Source: Curtobacterium sp. MCBA15_001 (GTDB lineage Bacteria > Actinomycetota > Actinomycetes > Actinomycetales > Microbacteriaceae). Taken from it: a DNA stretch of 64,000 bases. Position 1 is the first letter of the stretch. Every line of letters starts with the position of its first letter. The stretch lies in contig NZ_MJGI01000027.1 of NCBI RefSeq assembly GCF_001864835.1, positions 1-64,000 of the forward strand, written 5' to 3'. Shown here piece after piece: positions 53,057 through 61,388 of the stretch. The notes beneath the pieces were generated by a model that saw nothing but the letters and a program-made list of their open reading frames with translations, did not search any database and was not told the origin of the DNA. The translations under genes were made by a program, and so were the position numbers.

Positions 53057-54048
53057 CGCTTCCGCACCCCGGTCAGGACCGCTGCGCCGACGATGCCGAG
53101 CGTCGCGCCGATGATCCCGTTGCCCAACCGACGGTGCTCCACCCACCAGGTCTGCGGTGACCAGGCGTGCGCCGAGTCGTCGAAGATGCCGTGCGCGCCG
53201 TGGTCGCCCTCGACCGGCTCGTACAGGTTGGTCGGCAGCATCTGACCGTCCTTGTCGGCTGCCTGCTGCCCGGACACCAGGGTCTTCGCCGCGTACCAGT
53301 CCGCGAACCTGGCGCTGATCCGGTTGCCCAGGATCGTGTACACCGTCGACTCGCCGACCCACGTCCGACGTCGGGGGTGCTCGGCGGTGGCGGCGATCGC
53401 CCGGGCACCGACCTCCGGCTGGTAGATCGGCGCGACGGGCTGCGGGTGGTGCGGCAGCTTCGACTTCACCCAGTTGAACTGGATCGTGTTGAGCGCAGGC
53501 ATGTCCACGCGGGACACCTGCACCTTGCTGCCCTGGTCGATCAGCTCGGAGACGATCGACTCGGTGAACCCGACGATCGCGTGCTTCGCGCCGCAGTAGG
53601 CCGACTGCAACGGGATGCCGCGGAAGCCGAGGGCCGATCCCACCTGGATCACGTGGCCCCGGTCGCGTGGGACCATCCGCGACAGCGCCGCCCGGGTGCC
53701 GTTGACGCAGCCGAGGTAGGTCACGTGCAGGGCCCGCTCGAAGTCGTCGGGGTCGGTGTCGAGGAAGCGGCTGAACACCCCGACCATCACGTCGTTCACC
53801 CACAGGTCGATCGGTCCGAGTTCCGCCTCGACCCGGTCTGCGGCGGCCTCGACGGCGTGCCGGTCCGCGACGTCGACCGACACCGCGAGGCTCCGCCGTC
53901 CCGCTGCGACGACCTCGGCGGCTGCGGCGTCGATGCCCTGCTGCCCACGGGCGAGCACGGCGACGTCCCAGCCCCGCGCGGCGAGTTCGCGCACCGTCGC
54001 CCGTCCGAGTCCCGCTGAACCACCGGTCACCACTGCCACACGTGTCAT
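53053..54048 (-). CDS. SDR family oxidoreductase
   Basis: A 331-residue short-chain dehydrogenase: VVTGGSAGLGRATVRELAARGWDVA (cofactor fold, residue 5), NDVMVGVF, and the catalytic SAYCGAKHA (Tyr/Lys, about 150). A C-terminal extension of about 100 residues contains a membrane-like terminal helix (GIIGATLGIVGAAVLTG), which suggests membrane association. Confidence 0.9.
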   Translation of the reverse strand: MTRVAVVTGGSAGLGRATVRELAARGWDVAVLARGQQGIDAAAAEVVAAGRRSLAVSVDVADRHAVEAAADRVEAELGPIDLWVNDVMVGVFSRFLDTDPDDFERALHVTYLGCVNGTRAALSRMVPRDRGHVIQVGSALGFRGIPLQSAYCGAKHAIVGFTESIVSELIDQGSKVQVSRVDMPALNTIQFNWVKSKLPHHPQPVAPIYQPEVGARAIAATAEHPRRRTWVGESTVYTILGNRISARFADWYAAKTLVSGQQAADKDGQMLPTNLYEPVEGDHGAHGIFDDSAHAWSPQTWWVEHRRLGNGIIGATLGIVGAAVLTGVRKR

Positions 54049-54123
54049 GGTCCCCTTGTACTGGTCGTGCCCCGGAGCCGACCCAGCCGCAGCGCCCGGC
54101 GGACGCTGCGCCGACCCACCGCG

Positions 54124-54864
54124 TCAGCGCCGACCGGCCCCGAACCGGGTCGTCACACCGGGGGAGTACAGCACCGAGTCCGGCTCCAGGTCCGTGAGCG
54201 CGAACGGCAGCCCCGCCGCACCGATCAGGTCGTCCCGCAGCGACACGAGCGACCCGCGGTGCAGTGCCCACGGCTCGTGCTCGTTCGGCCAGAACCGCGT
54301 CGCGCCGAACGTGTGCACGTGCATGCCCCACCGCGCGGTCAGGAACGTCTCGAGCGCGGTGGGCTCCGTGACCTCGGGCCCGATCCGCACGTCGAAGGCC
54401 GACCGCAGGTGCGTCCCGTGCCGTCGCATGGCGTAGCCGACCCGACCGTCGCCCGTGCGTGTCGCAGCGTCTGCCCACCAGTACGGCAGCCCGGTCGCCG
54501 CGCGCGCCCCGAGGGTCGGCAGCAGCTTGCCCGCGTCGAGGGACAGGAACACGACCCCGCGGCGCCCCTGGTCGTCGCGTGTGTAGACCCGCACGTTCAC
54601 CTCGACGAAGTCGCCGATGCGTCCGGTCCGGCCGAGCGGCCCGAGCGGTGGGAAGCGCGTGTCGGTGAACCGGAAGCCGATGAGTCCGACCCACGTGGTC
54701 ACCCCGTCGTCGGAGCCGTCGAGCGCCATGGTGTCCGGCCGGGTCCCGACCGGCAGCAGCGGCGCGACCGCGGACAGGTCGACCCGCCAGTGCACGAAGA
54801 CCACGTCGAGCCAGTCCTGGGAGATCCACGGCCGGCCGGGCAGGTCCGGTGCCGTCGACGACAC
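54124..54864 (-). CDS. DUF2071 (YqjF-like) domain protein
   Basis: A 246-residue protein with WISQDWLDVVFVHWRVDLSAVAPLLP at the start and VRIGPEVTEPTALETFLTARWGM in the C-terminal half; both mark the DUF2071 family. Function unknown. I use GTG at 54864; an alternative GTG at 54909 overlaps the nitroreductase stop (GTGA) and would add 15 residues partly encoded by a GGAGGCCCGG repeat. Confidence 0.85.
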   Translation of the reverse strand: MSSTAPDLPGRPWISQDWLDVVFVHWRVDLSAVAPLLPVGTRPDTMALDGSDDGVTTWVGLIGFRFTDTRFPPLGPLGRTGRIGDFVEVNVRVYTRDDQGRRGVVFLSLDAGKLLPTLGARAATGLPYWWADAATRTGDGRVGYAMRRHGTHLRSAFDVRIGPEVTEPTALETFLTARWGMHVHTFGATRFWPNEHEPWALHRGSLVSLRDDLIGAAGLPFALTDLEPDSVLYSPGVTTRFGAGRR

Positions 54865-54865
54865 A

Positions 54866-54891
54866 GCCGGGAGGCCCGGCTCGGCCCCGCC
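54866..54891. repeat. GGAGGCCCGG-family dispersed repeat
   Basis: GCCGGGAGGCCCGG followed by CTCGGCCCCGC lies between the DUF2071 and nitroreductase genes, or inside an N-terminal extension of the former. Confidence 0.6.
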
Positions 54892-54905
54892 GACCCGTCC
54901 GGCGG

Positions 54906-55736
54906 TCACGAGTCGGTCCGGTCGTCGATGTGGCCGGCGACGGGTGCGTCGTCCCACCCTTGCTGCGGGGTGTCGCAGGTCCCGCGGAAGACGTACTGCG
55001 ACGGGCGCTTCCGTTCGCTCGAGGTCCAGTCGATCGCCGGACGTCGGCGTTCGGGCGGCAGGTACCCGAGCCGGTAGACGGCCATCAGCTCGAGCTCCGG
55101 GGGCACGCGCAGCAGCTCCTGGATCTCCTCCCACGCGCCGGGCGTCTCCATCGGGAAGGACACGAACTGGATGCCGAGGCCGAGCTCGGTCGTCGCGAGC
55201 CAGATGTTCTCCATCGCCGCGCCCATGCTGAACACCGAGTAGAAGCCCGACAGCTGCTCCTTCCGGTACTCGTGCCGGTCGAGCATCACCCCGAGCAGCA
55301 GCGGCGACCCCGCGACCAGCTTCCGGTTCTCCTCGCCGAGGGTCTGCGGCACCCGGAGCGTGTTCATCAGCAGCTGCCCGCGCTTGGTGAAGACCTGCTT
55401 CGTGAAGGGCTTCAGCGGTCCGGGGAGCTTGTCGAACAGCATGCCGTCGCGCCGCTCGTCCATCTCGGCCTGACTGAAGCGGAAGTACGGCTTGTAGCGC
55501 TGGAAGAACGTGCCCTCGGCCATCGTGCGGGTCATCGAGCGGCCGCTGATCTCGGCGACCCGGTCGATCGTCGGCCGTTCCTCGACCAGGACGAAGCGCC
55601 ACGGTTGGCTGTTGAGCTGCGACGGTGCGCGGCCGGCCAGTTCGACGAGCAGCCGCTGGTGCTCCTGGGACACGGGGTCGGGCAGGAAGGCGCCGTTCGT
55701 CGTCCGTCGCCGTCGGATGGCCTCGAAGAGCTCCAC
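54906..55736 (-). CDS. Nitroreductase family protein
   Basis: A 276-residue FMN-binding nitroreductase-fold protein: [17 protein letters not shown] at the N-terminus and [17 protein letters not shown] (about 40-56) are typical. It likely reduces nitroaromatics or quinones. GTG at 55736 follows GGGAGGAA, so I prefer it to an upstream ATG. Confidence 0.88.
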   Translation of the reverse strand: MELFEAIRRRRTTNGAFLPDPVSQEHQRLLVELAGRAPSQLNSQPWRFVLVEERPTIDRVAEISGRSMTRTMAEGTFFQRYKPYFRFSQAEMDERRDGMLFDKLPGPLKPFTKQVFTKRGQLLMNTLRVPQTLGEENRKLVAGSPLLLGVMLDRHEYRKEQLSGFYSVFSMGAAMENIWLATTELGLGIQFVSFPMETPGAWEEIQELLRVPPELELMAVYRLGYLPPERRRPAIDWTSSERKRPSQYVFRGTCDTPQQGWDDAPVAGHIDDRTDS

Positions 55737-55753
55737 GCAGTTCCTCCCTGACG

Positions 55754-56122
55754 TCAGCGCCGCGCGAGCAGCGCCCCCAGGTAGGACGGTGCGGCGGCGA
55801 CCGCGACCTTCCAGTGTGCTCTCGCTCGGGGGTCGGTGCGCGGGGCGACCGCGAGCGGCACGAGAGCCGGCAGCAGGAACAACGCCGACCGGTCTCGTGT
55901 CCACAGCGGGGTCGTGGCCGCGACGCCGGTCAAGGTGGCCGTCACGACGAACAGTCCGTGGTGGACGACCCGGAGCTTCCTCGTCCGGATCAGCCGGACG
56001 GCGACGGCCGTGCCCCAGAGGCAGTTCGCGACGTAGGCGACGCTCGCAGCCGTGACCAGACGCCGGGCGGGACGCGATCCCGTGGGAGCCGCACCGGGCC
56101 TCCTGGCCGTCCTGGGTCCCAT
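55754..56122 (-). CDS. Small membrane protein, unknown
   Basis: A 122-residue protein with three hydrophobic segments (about 27-43, 53-72, 82-95). No family is recognised. Its first codons include a repeat-derived ARRPGAA stretch. It lies between the nitroreductase gene and the M50 protease gene and reads in the same direction. Confidence 0.6.
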   Translation of the reverse strand: MGPRTARRPGAAPTGSRPARRLVTAASVAYVANCLWGTAVAVRLIRTRKLRVVHHGLFVVTATLTGVAATTPLWTRDRSALFLLPALVPLAVAPRTDPRARAHWKVAVAAAPSYLGALLARR

Positions 56123-56131
56123 GGACTCAGC

Positions 56132-56893
56132 CTAGGCGGAGTGCTTTCCGGACGGCAGAGTCGTCGTCGAGCCGTGGAGCAGCACCTTGCCATCGGTCGA
56201 GAGTGGGATCAGCCCGAAGAGGTTGACGACCAGCAGCACCGAAGCGGTGTACTGGGAGACGACATCTCCAGGGCGAAGCGTCCAGTACGCAACGGCGAAG
56301 ACCGCCCCTGCGACGGGACCAGCGGAGGCGATCAGTCGAGCGCGATACCCGCAGACCGCGGGATGGAGCACCGCGACGACGCGAGACGAACAGATGACCG
56401 CACCACGTCCAGGTCCGACGAGCACTCGGACCGCCACCAGGTGTGCTGTCTCGTGCACGCCGACACAGAAGAGCATCGCAACAGGAGCAGCGACCGCCGC
56501 CCAGGTCGTCTCTGCCGATGCGCCGACCGCCAAGAAAGAAACACCGAGTGCCCCGGACATGACTGCGGTCGCTAGGCCCCACACCGATGCGAGTGCTCGG
56601 AACGCCGCAGTGGCAACGGCTAGCCGTCTGTCGCTGGGGACGACTCGACGGCGAGCGCTGCCGAGTACGTGGATGGCGCGTGCCGCTGCGACATCTTCGA
56701 CACCGGACTCTGCGATGGTGTTCCTCCGGTGCCGCGCTGGGGCATGTGCGAGCCCGTTCTGGAGGAGGACTGCGCTGATCTCGTACACGCTGCCTTGGAC
56801 GACCGCATCGAAACCGGTGGGAAGGTCAACGAGCTGATGTCCCGCGGCGACCTGACGTATGACGACACCTTCGTGGGGGCGGAGCGGCCTCAA
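56132..56893 (-). CDS. M50 (site-2-type) metalloprotease of peptide cassette
   Basis: A 253-residue protein with at least four hydrophobic segments after about residue 90. The zinc motif HETAH (in CVGVHETAHLVAV, about 147) and the second-site NLFGLIPLSTDGK (about 227-239) match M50 intramembrane proteases. The N-terminal 60 residues (QLVDLPTGFDAVV region) weakly resemble PqqD/RRE-like peptide-binding domains. The start is TTG at 56893, overlapping the permease stop (TTGA). It probably cleaves the cassette peptide inside the membrane. Confidence 0.8.
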   Translation of the reverse strand: MRPLRPHEGVVIRQVAAGHQLVDLPTGFDAVVQGSVYEISAVLLQNGLAHAPARHRRNTIAESGVEDVAAARAIHVLGSARRRVVPSDRRLAVATAAFRALASVWGLATAVMSGALGVSFLAVGASAETTWAAVAAPVAMLFCVGVHETAHLVAVRVLVGPGRGAVICSSRVVAVLHPAVCGYRARLIASAGPVAGAVFAVAYWTLRPGDVVSQYTASVLLVVNLFGLIPLSTDGKVLLHGSTTTLPSGKHSA

Positions 56894-58314
56894 GAGAGAA
56901 CGGATGTCATCCTCCGATGCCGAACAGCGAACGGCGAGACTGTCATCAGGAGCAGACCAAGCAACACAGAGACAGCCGCTCCCAGTGGAGGCGGAGCGGA
57001 GTCGTCCACGAGCACGCTCGGGAATGCAGTGAGCGCAGCCGTCAGGATCGCCGCGAGCACACCTGCACCGGGGAGGTCGAGATCGCTCGGGAAGGCAACT
57101 CCAGCGAGGACGGCGGAGCAGAGGCACAGCCACACCGCTGGCAGGATCAGCAACCAGGTCGGAGAATCGAAGATCGGCGTCCCGATGAAGACGGACGCAG
57201 CCGCGATGGCCACGACGACGCCGGCGGCGACCATTGCGACGACGCTTGTCGTGTTCCACGGGTCGGAGCGGATCGAGATCACGAGCGATCGACGCCACAG
57301 AGTCCTCCTGTCGGTGGAGTAGAGGGGAAGGAGGAGGGCTGCTGGTGTTCCGATGACAGCAATCTGGAACAGCAGGCCCTGGATGTCGGGCTCAGCGATG
57401 ATCGCCACGCCGACGCGGGTCCCGATCAACAGCGCTGCGACGATCACGAGCGACGAGGTCATCATCGGGTCCCTGAGAGCAAGCAACGCCGCCGTGCTCC
57501 CACGGTGTGAGCTGACGAACCGCGGGAGCCGGCGCGCGAAGCCTGCCGTTTCGGGGGGTCCTGAGGCGCGCGTGGTCTTCACGACTGCCAGAAGCAGCCC
57601 GACAGCAACGAGTGTGACGACGAGCGCCGCAACAGTCGCGGTGACGAAGCGGAGCGGTCCAGCCCCAGACAGCGACGCTACCCACGTCGAGGTCGTGAGA
57701 GTTCGGTAGGCGACGACTGCACCGCAGATCGTTGCGACGGCAGCGACGCTCGTGGCAGTCGCGTCACCCCGTCCCAGGGTGCTGGCGACTCGCCGGATGC
57801 CGTGGATCGACGCGGAGGCACCGCAGGAGGAGCCCACTCCGAGGATGATCGCGGCAGCCGTTGTGAACGCCGCGTCAGCACCACCGATCAGCGCTGTGCC
57901 AGAAGCGAGCAGGGGGGCAAGGACGACTGGGGCGAGAGTGCTCGAGACGATGACGGTCGGTGCGGCCATGGCGAAGGAACGTGCTCCTCGGCTGATCGGT
58001 GCACTCGCGAGCATCGTGTCCAACGACCGGATGCTCGGAGCAAGAACGGTCAGCACGCTGGTGATGCACGCACTGGCCAGCCCCGTCCCGAGGGCACTCT
58101 CGACGAGGACCTGCGTCCGGAGCGCCGACGGTATCCGGTCATCTCCCACTCCGGAGAACGCCGTCACCACCGCGAACACCAGCCAAGCGAGGACGAGTAC
58201 GACGACACCGGACAGCACGGCATGTGTGCGCCAGCGTCTGCCCGTCACGCTTCGAGTCACGTCCCCCATCCAGACGGCCCCGACGAGCCGGCTGACCCGC
58301 ACGACGTCACGCAC
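56890..58314 (-). CDS. Large multi-pass membrane protein (ABC permease-like) of peptide cassette
   Basis: A 474-residue protein with about 12 hydrophobic segments, no identified family, and a soluble loop around residues 265-290. It sits between the ABC ATPase/small membrane gene and the M50 gene, so it is best explained as the permease of the exporter. GTG at 58314 overlaps the upstream stop by 8 bases; ATG at 58266 is an alternative start. Codon use is less GC-rich than in neighbouring genes. Confidence 0.72.
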   Translation of the reverse strand: MRDVVRVSRLVGAVWMGDVTRSVTGRRWRTHAVLSGVVVLVLAWLVFAVVTAFSGVGDDRIPSALRTQVLVESALGTGLASACITSVLTVLAPSIRSLDTMLASAPISRGARSFAMAAPTVIVSSTLAPVVLAPLLASGTALIGGADAAFTTAAAIILGVGSSCGASASIHGIRRVASTLGRGDATATSVAAVATICGAVVAYRTLTTSTWVASLSGAGPLRFVTATVAALVVTLVAVGLLLAVVKTTRASGPPETAGFARRLPRFVSSHRGSTAALLALRDPMMTSSLVIVAALLIGTRVGVAIIAEPDIQGLLFQIAVIGTPAALLLPLYSTDRRTLWRRSLVISIRSDPWNTTSVVAMVAAGVVVAIAAASVFIGTPIFDSPTWLLILPAVWLCLCSAVLAGVAFPSDLDLPGAGVLAAILTAALTAFPSVLVDDSAPPPLGAAVSVLLGLLLMTVSPFAVRHRRMTSVLS

Positions 58315-58597
58315 GACGCCGAAGGCGGCGCGCACCTCGGAGGTGGTCGCCGACCAGCAAGACGACGAACAGCGATGCTGAAGCGCCAAGCCACCACACG
58401 ATGATCCCGGCGCCGTCGAGACTCACGCTGGCGAGTTCTGATCCGGCTCCGGACACGACGCGGACGAGTCCTGGCAGCGCGATGTCCACGCCCCGGGACG
58501 TCGACGCGATCAACGCCACAGCAGCGGCGACGAACAGCAGGACGGGTGCAACCACCATCGCGGACGAAGCCGTGATCAGGAGCTTGACGATGGACAT
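58307..58597 (-). CDS. Small two-pass membrane protein of peptide cassette
   Basis: A 96-residue protein: helices at about 5-31 and 62-83, and a basic C-terminus (RGARRLRRRA). AAAGGAA precedes the ATG. It overlaps the following permease start. It may be an immunity or exporter subunit; no family is recognised. Confidence 0.7.
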   Translation of the reverse strand: MSIVKLLITASSAMVVAPVLLFVAAAVALIASTSRGVDIALPGLVRVVSGAGSELASVSLDGAGIIVWWLGASASLFVVLLVGDHLRGARRLRRRA

Positions 58598-58608
58598 GGT
58601 TGTTCCTT

Positions 58609-59376
58609 TCAGGTGGAGAGTGCGGCAGTGAGGTCGGCGTGGATCGAAGCTGTGTCCGAGACGCCGGTGAGACGGAGCATGACGTCTTCGAGGGAGGCAG
58701 CATCGGTTTCAGCGATGAGCTGCGCGGGTCGACCGTCGGCGACGATTCGCCCGTGATCGAGCAGGACGATTCGCTCGAACCAGTGTTCAGCAGCGAGGAC
58801 GTCATGGGTGGCGACGAGCACGGCAGACCCGGTCTCACGCATTGCATCGACGAGCGCGCGGATGACGACCACAGCGTGTGGATCGAGCCCCCGGAATGGT
58901 TCGTCCATCACGATCATCGACGGTCGGTGTGCGACGGCCCCGACGATCTGGAGCTTCTTCTTCGTTCCGTGAGACATCTCACCGATGAACTTGTCGAGGT
59001 GCGTTGTCAGCGCGAGCCGCTCGACGATCGCGTTCCTCCACGGACGATGATCGCGACGACCGCGAAGTCGATCCAGGTGCTCGAGGTACTCGACGCCCGT
59101 CAGGGAAGACGGAATCGGAAGTTCGTCGGGGACGAATCCGATCTGCTGTTTCGCCTGGATTGACGAGTGCGTCAGGCCGTCTACCTCGAGGAGATCGGCG
59201 TCGATCTCATGGATCCCGACCAGGCCGTGAACCAGGGTCGACTTTCCACTTCCGTTGGGACCGAGGAGTGCGACGAGCTCTCCGGGCCCGACCTCGAGGT
59301 CAACCCCGGAGAGACCGCGCGTGCCGCTTCGGTACCTCTTCGAACAGTCCAGCGCGAGAAGGCGGGGATGCGTCAC
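58609..59376 (-). CDS. ABC transporter ATP-binding protein of peptide cassette
   Basis: A 255-residue ATPase: Walker A GPNGSGKST (about 40), signature MSHGTKKKL (about 134), Walker B MIVMDEPFRGLD. The type is typical of bacteriocin/antibiotic efflux and immunity ABC systems. It starts 10 bases after the peptide gene. With the two membrane proteins it likely forms an exporter. Confidence 0.88.
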   Translation of the reverse strand: MTHPRLLALDCSKRYRSGTRGLSGVDLEVGPGELVALLGPNGSGKSTLVHGLVGIHEIDADLLEVDGLTHSSIQAKQQIGFVPDELPIPSSLTGVEYLEHLDRLRGRRDHRPWRNAIVERLALTTHLDKFIGEMSHGTKKKLQIVGAVAHRPSMIVMDEPFRGLDPHAVVVIRALVDAMRETGSAVLVATHDVLAAEHWFERIVLLDHGRIVADGRPAQLIAETDAASLEDVMLRLTGVSDTASIHADLTAALST

Positions 59377-59386
59377 GGCCGTCGTG

Positions 59387-59650
59387 TCACTTGAAGCAGC
59401 TGAACTTGACGTTCGCGTTCAGAGGATTGTTCCAGCTGATGTTCACGATGGCACTGAATCCGCGGTAGCCATGGGAGATGCACGATGCCGTGAGGTAGGC
59501 AACGAGACCAAGCCCCAGAACGATCGCCGCGGCGACCACGATGATGAGGACCGGATTGTGACTGGACGCGACCCGATCGAGGACTCGATCACGTGCGCTC
59601 AAGGCCAGGATGTTCGCTTGGACCGGGATGGTCGAGACTGCAAGAGACAT
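59387..59650 (-). CDS. Putative peptide precursor, single-pass, two cysteines
   Basis: An 87-residue protein. Residues 1-32 are a hydrophilic leader with Arg20/22/26; residues 33-55 (PVLIIVVAAAIVLGLGLVAY) are one membrane helix; residues 57-87 (CISHGYRGFSAIV ... KFSCFK) carry Cys57 and Cys85. Arg-rich leader and hydrophobic core imply N-in/C-out topology, the substrate type of M50 proteases. GGAAGGAAG precedes ATG at 59650. No family is recognised; a bacteriocin or signal precursor is my inference. The C-terminal codons (59401-59460) are about 48% GC. Confidence 0.75.
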   Translation of the reverse strand: MSLAVSTIPVQANILALSARDRVLDRVASSHNPVLIIVVAAAIVLGLGLVAYLTASCISHGYRGFSAIVNISWNNPLNANVKFSCFK

Positions 59651-59667
59651 CAGCACTTCCTTCCGTA

Positions 59668-59733
59668 TGCCGGGCAACGCCTCGGCACCGCCGATCCGAG
59701 GTGACCTCGGATGCCGGACCTCGTTGCCCGGCA
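59668..59733. promoter_or_regulatory. Nested inverted repeat in leader of the peptide operon
   Basis: Outer arms TGCCGGGCAACG (59668-59679) and CGTTGCCCGGCA (59722-59733) are perfect complements over 12 bases. An inner perfect 19-base palindrome, ATCCGAGGT-G-ACCTCGGAT (59694-59712), lies at the centre. It starts about where the transcript should begin, so it may be a folded 5' UTR or the operator of a regulator. Confidence 0.6.
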
Positions 59734-59739
59734 CGACCG

Positions 59740-59768
59740 AACGTAGCACCTGAGATTTCAGGTGTCAC
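59740..59768 (-). promoter_or_regulatory. Promoter of the peptide cassette with overlapping operator
   Basis: On the minus strand GTGACA (-35, 59768-59763) and TACGTT (-10, 59745-59740) are separated by 17 bases, close to the consensus. The spacer holds the inverted repeat ACCTGA-N4-TCAGGT (59748-59763 on the plus strand), placed to block RNA polymerase. TCAGGT also occurs just before the start of the neighbouring Lrp-type gene. Confidence 0.6.
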
Positions 59769-59828
59769 GCACCATCATCGATGTCGAATGAGCGTGGACG
59801 ATCCGGAATGTCAGCCCCGTGGCTGGAG

Positions 59829-60266
59829 TCAGACGGACTCGCGCGAGACCAGGCGGGACAGCACGATCGCGGACCGGGTGTGGTCCACCTGCGGGGCCAA
59901 CCGGACGCGGTCGAGGGCTTCTTCGAGCGCCGGCAGGTCCCGCGAGCGCATGTGCACGACGGCGTCGGCGCTGCCGGTGACGGTGCCGGCGTCGACCACC
60001 TCGGGCACGGCGTCGAGCAGCGACCGGAGTTCGTCGGGCGAGACCGTGCCGCGGCAGTACAGCTCGACCCATGCCTCGGTGCCCCGGTCCTCGACCGCGG
60101 GGTCGACCTTGATCGTGAAGCCGCGGATGACGCCGTCGGCCACCAGCCGGTCGACGCGACGCTTGACGGCCGAGGCCGAGAGTCCGACCACCGACCCGAT
60201 GTCGCCGTAGCCGGCGCGGGCGTTGTCCCGGAGTCGATCCAGGATGCGGTGGTCGAGCGAATCCAT
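59829..60266 (-). CDS. Lrp/AsnC-family transcriptional regulator
   Basis: A 145-residue regulator: LDHRILDRLRDNARAGYGDIGSVVGLSASAVKRRVDRLVADGVI (residues 4-47) spans the HTH, followed by a RAM ligand domain (TVTGSADAVVHMRSRDLPALEEAL). Start ATG at 60266 is preceded by TAGAGT eight bases upstream. It is divergent from the dimethylargininase/ornithine aminotransferase genes and likely regulates them in response to an amino acid. Confidence 0.92.
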   Translation of the reverse strand: MDSLDHRILDRLRDNARAGYGDIGSVVGLSASAVKRRVDRLVADGVIRGFTIKVDPAVEDRGTEAWVELYCRGTVSPDELRSLLDAVPEVVDAGTVTGSADAVVHMRSRDLPALEEALDRVRLAPQVDHTRSAIVLSRLVSRESV

Positions 60267-60359
60267 TGCACCTGACTCTACGCGGAGTTCTTGCGAGGAC
60301 GCCGCACCCGACGCACGAAACGTGCGCGCGTTCGCAGCCTGTCGGAGCGTCCTGCTCCC

Positions 60360-60458
60360 TAGACTGATCGCAGGCGTCGACCTGGTCCGCCTGACGAACA
60401 CGGTGAGTGAGCCTGCATCTCACCGAGATCGCTCCGAGCGGTGGTTCCTGGCAGGCTC
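60360..60458 (+). promoter_or_regulatory. Promoter and structured 5' leader of ddaH-like gene
   Basis: TAGACT (60360-60365) is a plausible -10. The leader to GTG at 60486 holds CGGTGAG/CTCACCG, a stem GAGCCTGC (60409-60416) with GCAGGCTC (60451-60458) and an inner CGCTCCGAGCG (60430-60440). It could be a leader attenuator or an operator region for the Lrp-type regulator; no known riboswitch consensus is recognised. Confidence 0.4.
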
Positions 60459-60485
60459 GGGCCCGAAGTCCCCAGGAGGACTCCA

Positions 60486-61388
60486 GTGTCGAACACGACC
60501 ACAGCGCCCAGCGCAGCGACCCACGCGGCTCCCGTCCGCACCGCCACCAAGCGCACGATCCTGATGTGCAAGCCGGACTTCTACACGGTGAGCTACCGGA
60601 TCAACCCGTGGATGCACCCCGAGGACCCGACCGACACGTCGAAGGCCGTCCGCCAGTGGCAGGACCTGTACGACGTGTACCAGGGCCTCGGCTACGAGAT
60701 CCACCTCATCGACCCGATCGACGGCCTGCCCGACATGGTCTACGCGGCGAACGGCGGCTTCGTGCTCGACGGCATCGCGTACGGGGCGAAGTTCCAGTAC
60801 CCGGAGCGCCAGCCCGAGGGCCCCGCGTACATGGACTGGTTCCGCCAGGCGGGCCTGCGGGTCGCCGAGCCCGTCGAGACGAACGAGGGCGAGGGTGACT
60901 TCCTGCTCGTCGGCGACGTCATCCTGGCCGGCACCGGGTTCCGGTCCGACAGCACCTCGCACGAGGAGATCGCGAAGGTCTACGGCCGCGACGTCATCAC
61001 GCTCAAGCTCATCAACCCGAGCTTCTACCACCTCGACACCGCGATCGCCGTGCTCGACCCCGAGCCCGACGCCGAGGGCACGTCGAACATCGCGTACCTC
61101 GAGAGCGCGTTCGACGAGCCCTCGCTCGCGATCCTGCGCGAGCGCTTCCCCGACGCGATCATCGCGACCGAGGAGGACGCCGCGATCCTCGGGCTGAACT
61201 CGTACTCCGACGGCTACAACATCGTGATCGCCGCGCGGGCGACGACGTTCGCCTCGCAGCTGCGGGCGAAGGGCTACAACCCGATCGGCGTCGACCTGTC
61301 CGAGCTGCTGCTCGGCGGCGGCGGCGTGAAGTGCTGCACGCTCGACCTGCACCCCGTCGGCACCGGCACCTCCGTGGCACGGTCCTGA
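60486..61388 (+). CDS. ddaH: Dimethylargininase (DDAH)-like amidinotransferase-fold hydrolase
   Basis: A 300-residue member of the guanidino-group modifying superfamily. LMCKPDFYTVSYRINPWM at the start, NPSFYHLDTAIAVLD (catalytic His) and GGGVKCCTLDLHP (catalytic Cys) are all visible. It probably hydrolyses dimethylarginine or a related guanidino compound. CAGGAGGA precedes GTG at 60486. It is coupled to rocD (TGATG overlap), suggesting products go to ornithine catabolism. Confidence 0.88.
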   Translation: MSNTTTAPSAATHAAPVRTATKRTILMCKPDFYTVSYRINPWMHPEDPTDTSKAVRQWQDLYDVYQGLGYEIHLIDPIDGLPDMVYAANGGFVLDGIAYGAKFQYPERQPEGPAYMDWFRQAGLRVAEPVETNEGEGDFLLVGDVILAGTGFRSDSTSHEEIAKVYGRDVITLKLINPSFYHLDTAIAVLDPEPDAEGTSNIAYLESAFDEPSLAILRERFPDAIIATEEDAAILGLNSYSDGYNIVIAARATTFASQLRAKGYNPIGVDLSELLLGGGGVKCCTLDLHPVGTGTSVARS

